Assembly: GCA_016716065.1 (NCBI GenBank)
Contig: JADJXA010000012.1
Location: 132,714 to 196,713, forward strand
Reading direction: 5' to 3'
DNA from: Candidatus Leptovillus gracilis
Lineage (GTDB): Bacteria; Chloroflexota; Anaerolineae; Promineifilales; Promineifilaceae
Length of the DNA stretch: 64,000 bases
This document shows, in pieces, positions 1 through 8,053 of the stretch; position 1 is the stretch's first letter, and each line of letters begins with the position of its first letter. The notes beneath the pieces were generated by a model. It saw nothing but the letters and a program-made list of their open reading frames with translations. It made no database searches and was not told the origin of the DNA. A program made the position numbers and the translations under genes.

Positions 1-855
1 GGCAATGCCCGGAGGGGTTTGCGGCAGCAGATGAATCTGAATGCGTTGGGCCAGGTCCATTTCTGTTTGGAGGCGGGTCTGTTCGCGGCTAACCTGGTGC
101 ATGATGACATTTTCGATTTGCGCGCCGGTGAATTCGGCGATGGCGCCGGCGAGTTTGATGTCGGGCGAGTTGAAGTCGTCGTCGAGCTTGTTGAGCATGC
201 CCATGACGGCCGTTTCTGCATCCCGCACTTTGATAGGCACAAGCAGCATATTACGCACGCCCTTTACCTGTTCACCCGCACCACTACGGCTGATCAGAAA
301 TTCATGCCGGGATGCTTTCATCAGGCCAATGGCTTGCTGCAATGCCTCTTCACTGAGAATCGGCTGCGGGTAAAATTGAATGATGGGCGAACGCCCTTTC
401 ATGTGGACCAGAAAAAAGGCCGCTTCCGCTTTGACCAGACGGGCCGTTTCAAAAGCCAATCGCGTCAACATCTGTTCAGCGTCCAGATAATTGCGGGTAG
501 CCTGGGTGAGATCATAAAGCGCCAGCAGTTGGTCTTGGGTGTCTATCAGATCTGCGCCCATGCTGTTCAGGTCTCGCTCCAGGCGGGCGATCTGGGCGAT
601 GAGTCCGGCTTGCGCTTCCAGGCGTTGGCAGTCGGCCGGCGACGAGAGACCGGCCAGGCGCAGCTCGCCGATCTTGACCGCGTTGACCTGAATTGCCTTT
701 ACCAGAGAAGCGTTGGATACCTTGTCAGACGGCCAGGCGACCAACAGCGCGTCGTCGGCCCAAACGGAAAATGAAGACGCGCCAGAGTCCAGCCAATCTT
801 GGGCCAGGGTTGTCAGATGTTTGTGTTGTGAGGCTAAAATGGAGGGTAATATCAT
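1..855 (-). CDS. GAF-SpoIIE (RsbU-like) PP2C phosphatase, N-terminal part
   Basis: The frame read from ATG at 855 stays open for 285 codons to the window edge, so the C-terminus is missing. After an N-terminal region of about 90 residues and a short coiled segment (LIAQIARLERDLNSMGADL), residues ~105-255 look like a GAF sensor domain. The last residues (EMDLAQRIQIHLLPQTPPG) are the typical entry into a SpoIIE/PP2C phosphatase domain of the RsbU family. Such enzymes dephosphorylate STAS anti-sigma antagonists. The next gene upstream is a STAS protein, 29 bp away, which supports that role. The input ligand of the GAF domain is unknown. The catalytic metal-binding residues lie outside the window. 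Confidence 0.85.
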   Translation of the reverse strand, partial: MILPSILASQHKHLTTLAQDWLDSGASSFSVWADDALLVAWPSDKVSNASLVKAIQVNAVKIGELRLAGLSSPADCQRLEAQAGLIAQIARLERDLNSMGADLIDTQDQLLALYDLTQATRNYLDAEQMLTRLAFETARLVKAEAAFFLVHMKGRSPIIQFYPQPILSEEALQQAIGLMKASRHEFLISRSGAGEQVKGVRNMLLVPIKVRDAETAVMGMLNKLDDDFNSPDIKLAGAIAEFTGAQIENVIMHQVSREQTRLQTEMDLAQRIQIHLLPQTPPGIA

Positions 856-884
856 GCCATCCTCATTCCTTGTGGAGCGCCTGG

Positions 885-1223
885 TTAGCTGGCAAAAGCC
901 TGTATGGCTTCCTCTTCATGGGCAAAAATCTCAAAGAACCTGTCCAGGCGCGTTAACTCGAAGACCATGCGCACCGACTGTTGCAGGTGGCACAGCCGCA
1001 GGTCGCCATTTAACTGGCGGCAGCGTTTCAGGCCGTGAACCAGGGTAGCCAACGCGGTTGAATCCACAAAGTCAACTTTTTCCAGGTTAACGACGACATT
1101 AGCCGGCTCGTCAATCATGGCTTGTTCAAGCCACTGCCTGGCTGTATCGGCGGTGTATGTGTCAAAACGTCCTGCAAATTCCAGGATTTTCACATTATCG
1201 GCAGAACGTGTTTCGATCTCCAT
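885..1223 (-). CDS. STAS-domain anti-sigma factor antagonist (RsbV/SpoIIAA-like)
   Basis: This 112-residue protein is a single STAS domain. The conserved loop VDFVDSTALATLV places the phosphorylatable serine at residue 55, as in SpoIIAA/RsbV proteins that bind and inhibit a kinase anti-sigma factor when unphosphorylated. A Shine-Dalgarno-like AAGGAG lies about 10 bp before the ATG. It sits between the GAF-SpoIIE phosphatase and the nucleotidyltransferase fusion. Its C-terminal motif TRLDRFFEI closely resembles RLDQFFEM of the first STAS domain fused to the glycosyltransferase at 2940-4454, so the two are probably paralogues. No kinase (RsbW) is visible in the window. Confidence 0.92.
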   Translation of the reverse strand: MEIETRSADNVKILEFAGRFDTYTADTARQWLEQAMIDEPANVVVNLEKVDFVDSTALATLVHGLKRCRQLNGDLRLCHLQQSVRMVFELTRLDRFFEIFAHEEEAIQAFAS

Positions 1224-1264
1224 GTGCTGCTCACTCCTTTGCGATATAAACCCGATTGGTTTGG

Positions 1265-2914
1265 TTATTTTTGGCCGTCTTCAGACACCGACGAACGTCG
1301 TCGTCGCCAGGCGGCCGGGGTTTGGCTGAGGATGTTCAGGTCGGTGCGCCAGGATCGGGTAGCTACATAGTAGGCGTCGGCGATCAAGATTTCGTCCAGG
1401 CTGCTTCCTTGCCGTGTCTGAATGTACCACAAACCGGTAAAACCGGGGGGATATTCGTGCCGTTTTTGCTGCCAATCTTCACGAATCTGGGCAGCGGCTT
1501 CGGGTGTGAGGGGTTTTACGCCAACCAGCCGCAGGTCGCCGGTGAATACGTTCCACAGTTCTGGCAGCCGATGGATGCCTGTTTGTTTTAACCAACGGCC
1601 GATTCCGCTAAGACGGCCGTCTCGCCGGTGTGTCACAAAGCGCCAGAGCGTCATCTTTTGCAAAGTGGTCGAACTGCGCAGGCCGGGCTGCTCCGGCCAA
1701 CCACCCAGCCGCTCCACTCGTTCAAAGATACGGCCGCTGCTGATGAGAAGCAGCAAAGCCAACGGCACAGTCATAAAAAACGTGGCCCACAGCAGCCAGA
1801 AAGCCAGGAAACCATCCCACAAACGCTGCAAGCGGGTGTCTACGATGCTTGTTACCTGTCCCAGTAAAAACTGGTCAACCACCTGCGTGCTTTCGGCTGT
1901 CAGGTTATCTACCATCAGGTCTTTGTTGACAAAACGGCCGTCAATCTTCACCAACTGCCCTACATACGTATAGCCCGAAATCGTGCTGCGGCTGATGGTG
2001 GCGTCGTCGTCTATGACCACGTTAGAACCGACGACCACTTCTGGCCCCAATTCCACATCTGAACCAATCTGGCAGTTTTGGCCGATGTATACCGGTGGCA
2101 AGATACGGGCGCTGGGATGGATCATGTGGTTACGCCCGACCCAGATGCCCTGGGAAATTTGCCGCCCTTCCAGCGCGGGATAAGTCAGCGCGGGCAGGCC
2201 GTTTAACCCTTCCGGGTGGTCCCAGGCGCTGTACAAGACGTGCTTCTGCGCGGCGTGATACGCCTGAAAAGTCGCCAGGTTATTCCAATAACCGGCCATC
2301 TGATAGGTATCCACCGGCACGGCAACGGCAAGCAGGGCGGGCACAAGCTGCGTCTCAATATCGAACGGCGTCCGGGGCGGGATGAATTGCAGCACTTCCG
2401 GTTCAAAAATCCAGATGCCGGTGGCATAAACCTGGCGGCCCTCGGCCGCGGCAGCAACCTGTCCGGCATCATTCAGGCAAAAATGGGGCGCATTGTCTGC
2501 CGCGACGGCATGAACAACGGCCGTCGCTTTGCTTTGTCGTTGGCGGTGTTGCGCGAGTACGGCCGTCAGGTCCACATCTACAATGGCATCGGCCGGCAGC
2601 GCCACAAACGTCGTCGTCAGGGACGGCTGCGCCCACTTCAGCGCACCGGCCGATCCCCAGGCGTCGCGCTGCAACAGATAATTCAGGGTAATGCCCCACC
2701 GCTGCCCACTGCCCAGGTAAGCCTCGATGTTCCCAGCCAGGTGGTAGAGACTGACAACAATCTGTTTAAATCCCTGCCGCGCCAGCAGTTCGATGGGGTA
2801 CAACATCACTGGCCGGTCGGCGATGGGCAGCATCGGTGAAGGCGACGTCAATGTCAGCGGGCGCAGCTTATCGGTTTCACCGGTAGCCAGTAAAATTGCC
2901 TGTACGTTTTCCAT
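1265..2914 (-). CDS. Nucleotidyltransferase-like / left-handed beta-helix / sugar-transferase-like fusion
   Basis: The 549-residue protein has three parts. Residues 5-230 resemble sugar-1-phosphate nucleotidyltransferases, residues 255-350 hold hexapeptide-type turns (IGQNCQIGSDVELGPEVVVGSNVVI), and after a membrane helix at ~370-392 residues 400-530 resemble the catalytic part of bacterial sugar transferases (PGT). Key motifs are altered: the GGxGTRLRP loop reads ATGETDKLRP, the lysine of KPMLP is serine (SPMLP), and the PGT acidic pair in DELPQL is H447-R448 (GIHRLPEL). The N-terminal membrane anchor with the KRxxD motif of PGTs is also absent. It may be a catalytically weak or regulatory protein of EPS priming. 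It sits between the STAS gene and the TagA-STAS gene. Confidence 0.8.
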   Translation of the reverse strand: MENVQAILLATGETDKLRPLTLTSPSPMLPIADRPVMLYPIELLARQGFKQIVVSLYHLAGNIEAYLGSGQRWGITLNYLLQRDAWGSAGALKWAQPSLTTTFVALPADAIVDVDLTAVLAQHRQRQSKATAVVHAVAADNAPHFCLNDAGQVAAAAEGRQVYATGIWIFEPEVLQFIPPRTPFDIETQLVPALLAVAVPVDTYQMAGYWNNLATFQAYHAAQKHVLYSAWDHPEGLNGLPALTYPALEGRQISQGIWVGRNHMIHPSARILPPVYIGQNCQIGSDVELGPEVVVGSNVVIDDDATISRSTISGYTYVGQLVKIDGRFVNKDLMVDNLTAESTQVVDQFLLGQVTSIVDTRLQRLWDGFLAFWLLWATFFMTVPLALLLLISSGRIFERVERLGGWPEQPGLRSSTTLQKMTLWRFVTHRRDGRLSGIGRWLKQTGIHRLPELWNVFTGDLRLVGVKPLTPEAAAQIREDWQQKRHEYPPGFTGLWYIQTRQGSSLDEILIADAYYVATRSWRTDLNILSQTPAAWRRRRSSVSEDGQK

Positions 2915-2939
2915 TTAGATACATCTATCCGGGCAGCTA

Positions 2940-4454
2940 TCAGGAGGTAGCGGCCGAAACATCACTATAAAGAGACAATACTTTGTCGAAGCGAACCATC
3001 TGGATGACCCGCAGCACATCTTTAGAACAGTTGGCGACGCGCAGTTCACCGCTGCGCTCGATGGCGTTGCGGCTAATTTGGGCCAACGCGGCCAGACCGG
3101 CGCTGGCTAACAAAACAGTTTCTGATAAATCTAACACAACACGCGGATTTTCGTCTAATAAAGCGACGCAGGTTTCGGCCATTTCTGTCGCGGTCGTGGC
3201 GTCCAGGCGGCGCGGCCCTTTGACGATGGTCCAGGCAGGGGCGGATATTTCGTCCTGGTCGTCAGCCGCGGCATGGGGGGCAGGCACGGCCGTTTGTGGC
3301 GCAGCTATCTGTCCACCGGCCGGCACAGGTTGACGATGCGCATGGCGCAAAGCCAGACCGTCATCAGTCGTTGCCACCATTTCAAAGAATTGGTCCAGCC
3401 GCAGCAAGGCCAGGGTTTGTTTAATGTTGGTCGGCGCGCCAACCAACCACAAGTCGCCGTGGGCATCGCGGGCCTGTTTGGTCAGCCCGACCAACGCGCC
3501 AATCACGGCGCTGTCGAGAAAAACGACATCGGTCAGGTTGACCAAAATGTAGGGGGTGACGGTTAAGGCTTCTTGAGCTATTTGGTTGAAGACGCCATAG
3601 TTGCTGACGGTGAGGTGGCCTTCGATGGTCAGAACGGCCGTGTCCTGTACAATCACCAGGTCGGTCTTCGGCAGCAGCGTCGTCGGCGTGCTGCCCTGGC
3701 GCATCACCCACCACTGGCGCAAAAAGAAAGCGCCAAAACCAACCATGTCCACCGCGTAGCGCCGCCACAAACGGCGCGGCTCCATTAGCAGCCGGTGCAG
3801 CCATTCCAACCCGGTGCGCTGCATCCATTCCGGGGCACGTTTGGTGTTGCCGGTGATAAAATCGAATGTGCCGCCAACGCCAATCATCACCGGAATAGCC
3901 AGTTCACGGCCGTACATGCCAATCCACTTTTCCTGCTTCGGGTTGCCGAAAGCCACCAGCAAAATATCCGGCTGCGCCGCCTTAATTTCGGCAATAATCG
4001 CCGGGTCCATGTCTATCACCGAGCTGTATGGCGGCGAATAGACACCGGCCACAATCAGATCGGGGTACTGCTCTTTCAGTAGAGCGGCGGCCTGGGCGGC
4101 AATACCCGGCGCAGCCCCCAGAAAATATACCGACAAGCCTTTGGCGGCGGCCCGTTCTGCCAGCGCCGGAATCATATCTGCGCCGGCCACCCGCCCTTCC
4201 AGGTTCACGCCCAACAAACGCGCACCCCACACCAACGGCATCCCATCGGCCGTCGCCAGGTCCGCTTCTTGCAGAAGATAACGTAGTTCCGGGTCTGCCA
4301 GGGACTTGACGACAAAATCGGCGTTCACCGTTGCTACCTGGTGAGTTTTGCCCGTTGCCCGGCCAATGCGGACAAATTCTTCCAGCCGATCCAGCGTTTC
4401 CGCCATGTTCAGGTCGTCAATGGGCACGCCTAAAATCACGATAAGCCTGCGCAT
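2940..4454 (-). CDS. WecG/TagA/CpsF-family glycosyltransferase fused to two STAS domains
   Basis: Residues 1-235 form a WecG/TagA/CpsF glycosyltransferase, with NADFVV, the acidic TADGMPLVW segment and the GNPKQEKWIG motif. Family members add N-acetylmannosamine-type sugars to polyprenyl-linked acceptors at the inner membrane. Residues ~255-352 are a STAS domain with VFLDSAVIGAL (Ser305). After a Pro/Ala-rich linker, ~398-500 form a second STAS domain (VLLASAGLAAL, Ser441), in which the usual Asp before Ser is Ala. A GGGGAG ribosome site precedes the ATG. Joining an EPS glycosyltransferase to anti-sigma-antagonist domains beside an RsbU/RsbV pair suggests phospho-switch control of enzyme activity or, conversely, reporting of EPS flux to a sigma factor; this is inference. 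Confidence 0.9.
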   Translation of the reverse strand: MRRLIVILGVPIDDLNMAETLDRLEEFVRIGRATGKTHQVATVNADFVVKSLADPELRYLLQEADLATADGMPLVWGARLLGVNLEGRVAGADMIPALAERAAAKGLSVYFLGAAPGIAAQAAALLKEQYPDLIVAGVYSPPYSSVIDMDPAIIAEIKAAQPDILLVAFGNPKQEKWIGMYGRELAIPVMIGVGGTFDFITGNTKRAPEWMQRTGLEWLHRLLMEPRRLWRRYAVDMVGFGAFFLRQWWVMRQGSTPTTLLPKTDLVIVQDTAVLTIEGHLTVSNYGVFNQIAQEALTVTPYILVNLTDVVFLDSAVIGALVGLTKQARDAHGDLWLVGAPTNIKQTLALLRLDQFFEMVATTDDGLALRHAHRQPVPAGGQIAAPQTAVPAPHAAADDQDEISAPAWTIVKGPRRLDATTATEMAETCVALLDENPRVVLDLSETVLLASAGLAALAQISRNAIERSGELRVANCSKDVLRVIQMVRFDKVLSLYSDVSAATS

Positions 4455-4474
4455 AAACTGTTCTCCCCTTGGGG

Positions 4475-5269
4475 TTAGTAGGCGCCTCGGCCTGTTAAAA
4501 CCGCCGGGATCGTCTTCAATAGAATTTCAATATCTTTCAGAAGGCTTTGTTCCGAAATATATTGCAAATCTAACTCCACCCAACGCTTGAAGCTCAATTC
4601 GCTGCGGCCAGACACCTGCTGTAAACCGGTGATGCCGGGCACGGCGTCCAGGCGGCGCATTTGATCAAACTGGTACAGAGCCACCTCATTAGGCACAGGC
4701 GGACGCGGCCCAACCAGGCTCATTTCCCCTTTGAGGACGTTGAATAACTGGGGTATTTCGTCAATGCTGGCCTTGCGAATCAGGCGGCCTACTCGCGTCA
4801 CACGCGGGTCGTTTTTCATCTTAAAGACAACTTCGTCGGCATCGTTTTCGGCCATCAATTCTTTCTTACGTGCTTCGGCGTCCGTGTACATGGAGCGGAA
4901 TTTATAGCAGTAGAATGTCTGGCCCCACTTGCCAACGCGCACCTGCTTAAAAAAAACGGGGCCAGGAGAGTCTAACTTGATGGCTATGGCAATGAGGGCA
5001 ATGATGGGCAGGGCGAAGGGCAAGGCCAAACAAACGAGAATAAAGTCGAAGACTCGTTTGAGGTTGCTGTGGACCTTGTTGCGAATGACCCAAGTGATCA
5101 ACCGCAGGCGCATCCGTTGAATGGTACGGCCGTTTTTGAAGCTCTGATTGCTGTACATTTCCAACATGCGGGCAGCTTTTGCAGCCTGCATTTGTTCATC
5201 GGCAATGAGGGTATCGGTGGGTGTCTGATTTGTCGGCGTTGTGTGATATTCAGTCATAGCAAATGTCAT
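4475..5269 (-). CDS. Polyprenyl-phosphate sugar phosphotransferase initiating EPS synthesis (PGT)
   Basis: Monotopic phosphoglycosyltransferases move a sugar-1-phosphate from an NDP-sugar onto undecaprenyl phosphate, the first committed step of EPS repeat-unit assembly. The KRVFDF motif is followed by a membrane helix (FILVCLALPFALPIIALI), DSPGPVFFKQVRVG, YKFRSM, the catalytic KASIDEIPQL with intact Asp-Glu, SLVGPRPP and PGITGLQQVSGR. The open frame extends to 5428, but that overlaps the upstream gene by 92 bp. The ATG at 5269 (or 5257) is more likely, giving about 264 residues. Neither has a strong ribosome site. The intact motifs make this the probable working initiator, unlike the degenerate copy at 1265-2914. 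Confidence 0.93.
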   Translation of the reverse strand: MTFAMTEYHTTPTNQTPTDTLIADEQMQAAKAARMLEMYSNQSFKNGRTIQRMRLRLITWVIRNKVHSNLKRVFDFILVCLALPFALPIIALIAIAIKLDSPGPVFFKQVRVGKWGQTFYCYKFRSMYTDAEARKKELMAENDADEVVFKMKNDPRVTRVGRLIRKASIDEIPQLFNVLKGEMSLVGPRPPVPNEVALYQFDQMRRLDAVPGITGLQQVSGRSELSFKRWVELDLQYISEQSLLKDIEILLKTIPAVLTGRGAY

Positions 5270-5336
5270 AGATTGTGTTGATAACTTCGTGTGGCGCCTG
5301 CTTAATTGTGAAGGCGTTTCTTGTCTGATTTGCACG

Positions 5337-6590
5337 TTATACCTCGTCGTTGCGTGCTGTTCGCACCCAGCCGTGAGAATCGAAGCCGAACAGAACACGC
5401 CCATAGTGCCAGACTTTCCAGGCAACAAAAACCGGGATGTTTAACAAAGCCATGTAAACAGTTCTCGGCGCGCGGACCAGACGCAGACCTGACAGCAGGT
5501 AGATGGCCTGGCCTATTACAAGGCCAACAGCGAGTAACAGAGTGACGTTTGCCAGACCTGAGCCGGACAACAGCGCCAGGAGCAGGCTGACAACCAGAAA
5601 AAGGGCTGTCAGCGCAGCCATTACCGAAAAAGGAGGAATGATGTGTTCCATGCTGGCGTCAAAAAAGAGATAAGCACGGCCGTATCGCCTTTCGCGCAGA
5701 CTCTTGGCCATCGCCCGCAGCAGTTGGGGCACATAGAGGCGCATCATCTGGATGCGCCCGCGTTCCCAACGCACATTTTGCGTGGCGGCTCCGGCCAGCG
5801 TCTCCGGCATTTCCGCCTGGATAACCGCTTCTGGGGCAAATGTCACCCGTTCGCCGTTCAGAATGAGCGTCATGTGAAATTCGATGTCCTCGGTGATGGA
5901 AGCCGACCACTCATTTTGGCGCATCACGTCGGTGGCGAAGACCATGCCGTTGCCTTTGAGTCCGGCAGAACCCCCCAGGGCGGTGCGGCCTAACGGCCGT
6001 AAATAATGCAGCACCGCCAACGCCGCATAGCGCAAGCCCACGCTCCAACTCCGCCCAGGGTCGCGCACGGCATAATAGGCTTGAATCACCCGTTCCCCCC
6101 GCGCCAGACGGCCGGCCATGGCTTGCAAAAAATTGGCCGAGACCACCGTGTCGGCGTCCAGGATGACGACGGCGTCGTGGGCTTCGCCGCTGTGCCACAG
6201 GCGTTGCAGCAGCCATTGCAGGGCATACCCCTTGCCGGGGTTAACCGTGTCGAACCGTTCATGGACGATTGCTCCGCGCTGGCGGCCCATGACGGCCGTC
6301 TGGTCGGTGCAGTTGTCGGCGACCACATGGATGGTGAACAGGTCGCGTGGGTAAGCCAACTGCGCCAGATTTTGCAGCAGGTCTGGCAGCAGGCGCTCTT
6401 CATTATGCGCCGGTATAAGGATGACAAACCGGGACGCTGGCTGGCTGGTGAGATTGGGCTGCAAACGGGCATTTTGTCTGGCAGTGCGCCAGGCAACGGC
6501 CGTCAACAACAGCAGATAGCCTACCATAAAAGCGAGAAGCATCTCAGCTATCAGCAAAATGGCTTGCAAAAATAAAATCACATAGAACAT
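5337..6590 (-). CDS. Membrane GT2 glycosyltransferase (polysaccharide synthase-like)
   Basis: The 417-residue protein has N-terminal membrane helices (residues ~3-31), a GT2 catalytic domain and C-terminal helices at ~320-385. It carries the processive-type signatures: DNCTD, the metal-binding DAD of VVILDADTVV, TEDIEFH and the QxxRW-type motif QNVRWERGR. This layout matches IcaA/cellulose-synthase-like and other inner-membrane GT2 enzymes. It precedes the initiating PGT and may head the 1-6590 block, because a spacer of nearly 290 bp lies upstream. No Shine-Dalgarno is evident before the ATG. Donor and acceptor sugars cannot be read from sequence. Confidence 0.9.
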   Translation of the reverse strand: MFYVILFLQAILLIAEMLLAFMVGYLLLLTAVAWRTARQNARLQPNLTSQPASRFVILIPAHNEERLLPDLLQNLAQLAYPRDLFTIHVVADNCTDQTAVMGRQRGAIVHERFDTVNPGKGYALQWLLQRLWHSGEAHDAVVILDADTVVSANFLQAMAGRLARGERVIQAYYAVRDPGRSWSVGLRYAALAVLHYLRPLGRTALGGSAGLKGNGMVFATDVMRQNEWSASITEDIEFHMTLILNGERVTFAPEAVIQAEMPETLAGAATQNVRWERGRIQMMRLYVPQLLRAMAKSLRERRYGRAYLFFDASMEHIIPPFSVMAALTALFLVVSLLLALLSGSGLANVTLLLAVGLVIGQAIYLLSGLRLVRAPRTVYMALLNIPVFVAWKVWHYGRVLFGFDSHGWVRTARNDEV

Positions 6591-6878
6591 AGCTATGATG
6601 GTTTAAAAAACAGGTTGGAAATTGCCTTGCTTGCCCACTCCATCTGCGAACAGATGCAGGCATACTTCGAGGGGTTTGGTCATCTCGTGGCAATAAAAGA
6701 TTCCAATAAAATTGAATGCACCCAGACCAATGCCGTAGGACTTAGAACGTGGAAAAGTATTACGCTTCTGATCGTAGAGTTGTAAACTTACATTAACACT
6801 TACACGGGAAGAAAGGGTACTAGTACCTGTATTCGGTATTCGGCTTACGGCTTACGGAAAACGGCATCCCGTTGGCAT
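6591..6878. promoter_or_regulatory. Spacer with candidate promoter/leader motif and short repeats
   Basis: No gene is seen here. On the minus strand the segment around 6770-6806 reads TGTAAGTGTTAATGTAAG. It resembles leader segments upstream of the flippase gene (20643-20697) and of the GT2 gene (23144-23198). Positions 6832-6860 are a short imperfect array (tattcgg / cttacgg units), a type also found at 44352-44386, 55640-55668 and 63022-63058. A promoter for the 5337-6590 gene is plausible but not proven. Confidence 0.35.
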
Positions 6879-8051
6879 TTAGGCGACGAGGATGTCGGTG
6901 ACAAGACCCAGTTGGGCCAACTGTCCGGCGATTTCGTCTTCATAATTGCGGTTCATGATGATGACCACGTCGGGCTGGTAGACGCGCAGGAACTCCGGGG
7001 AGATAATTTCCTGGCCGCTGCCGGCGACAAACATCCCCTGCTTGCGCGGGTTGATGTCTACGGCATAGCGGATGAGTCCCGCCTGGTCGAAGGTGTTCAT
7101 GAACATGACCCCTTTGGAACCCGACCCCCAGACGACGACGCGACGGCCGTTGCCGGCCAAATCCTGCAATACGCCCTGCCAGTGAGCCACTTTTTGCCGG
7201 TAATTGTCGGCGAAGCGGGCCACGTCGGCCGAGAGGTCGGCCAGGTCGGCGGTGCTAGCGGGGGGGGAAACGGCCGCTGCCGCCGCCAGCCTCGCCTCAA
7301 TCGTCAAAAATTGCCCGCCAAAGGTCTCATTCACGGCCAACACGGCAAACCCGGCCTGGGTGAATAGATGGGTCAGGGAAACCGGGCTGTAATAGGAGCA
7401 GTGTTCATAAATGATGTCCCAAATGCCTAGCTGTCGCACCGTCCACAAGGCGTTGGGTACTTCAAAAAAGACGACGGTGTCCATACGGCCGTTAATCGCC
7501 CGGTGCACCGCTTTCAAAAAGGGAACCGGCTCATGGATGTGTTCCAACACATGGCGGCAGCAGATAAAATCGGCTGGGTAGTCGGCAAATTCCTCGGAAT
7601 AGTAGGCTTGCACAAAGGAAACGGCCGTGTCGCCCACCCCTTCCTCCGCCGCATAACTGGGGTCAAACCCCACACCGCGATTGCCGCCCATCTGGCACAA
7701 CATCTGCAAAAAATCTCCCTGCCCGGAGCCAATCTCCACAATGTCCTTGCCGCGCAGGTCATACGTCGCAATCAATCGCTCGGCCAAATTCGTGGCGTAT
7801 TCTTGAAAACGGGGCGAAAAGTGCAGCGAGTTCTCATACGCTTCGGTGTAGGTCATCAACTCCGGGTCGAAGGCGCTGTTGTAGATGTGGCCGCAGTCCG
7901 GCAAATAGGTCAGGTGGATGTCGCCGCGTGGCGCAGACAATGCGCCCTCACGGCTGGGCCAGAGGACGTTGCAGTGGACCGGAAGTTGGTCCATATTGAG
8001 TACGGGTGACGGTGCGGCGCTGTCGCAGTTAGCAAGAGGAATTTGTTTCAT
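6879..8051 (-). CDS. SAM-dependent methyltransferase with C-terminal C-methyltransferase-type domain
   Basis: Residues ~90-210 form a class I SAM-methyltransferase fold with motif I VEIGSGQGDFLQML and CRHVLEHIHEP. The C-terminal ~110 residues (VVVWGSGSKGVMFMN; VDINPRKQGMFVAGSGQE; PDVVIIMNRNYEDEI) match the Rossmann-like C-terminal domain of sugar C-methyltransferases such as TylCIII. The family methylates carbon 3 of NDP-4-keto-6-deoxy sugars. The N-terminal zinc-binding Cys pairs of those enzymes are not recognisable. It starts 2 bp after the stop of the paralogue at 8054-9259, so the two are translationally close and probably co-transcribed. The exact substrate is unknown. Confidence 0.85.
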   Translation of the reverse strand: MKQIPLANCDSAAPSPVLNMDQLPVHCNVLWPSREGALSAPRGDIHLTYLPDCGHIYNSAFDPELMTYTEAYENSLHFSPRFQEYATNLAERLIATYDLRGKDIVEIGSGQGDFLQMLCQMGGNRGVGFDPSYAAEEGVGDTAVSFVQAYYSEEFADYPADFICCRHVLEHIHEPVPFLKAVHRAINGRMDTVVFFEVPNALWTVRQLGIWDIIYEHCSYYSPVSLTHLFTQAGFAVLAVNETFGGQFLTIEARLAAAAAVSPPASTADLADLSADVARFADNYRQKVAHWQGVLQDLAGNGRRVVVWGSGSKGVMFMNTFDQAGLIRYAVDINPRKQGMFVAGSGQEIISPEFLRVYQPDVVIIMNRNYEDEIAGQLAQLGLVTDILVA

Positions 8052-8053
8052 GG

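Noticed and set aside
19..774. Long plus-strand open frame of 251 codons
   Set aside because: It is antisense to the GAF-SpoIIE phosphatase frame, which has recognisable motifs; the plus-strand text matches nothing known.
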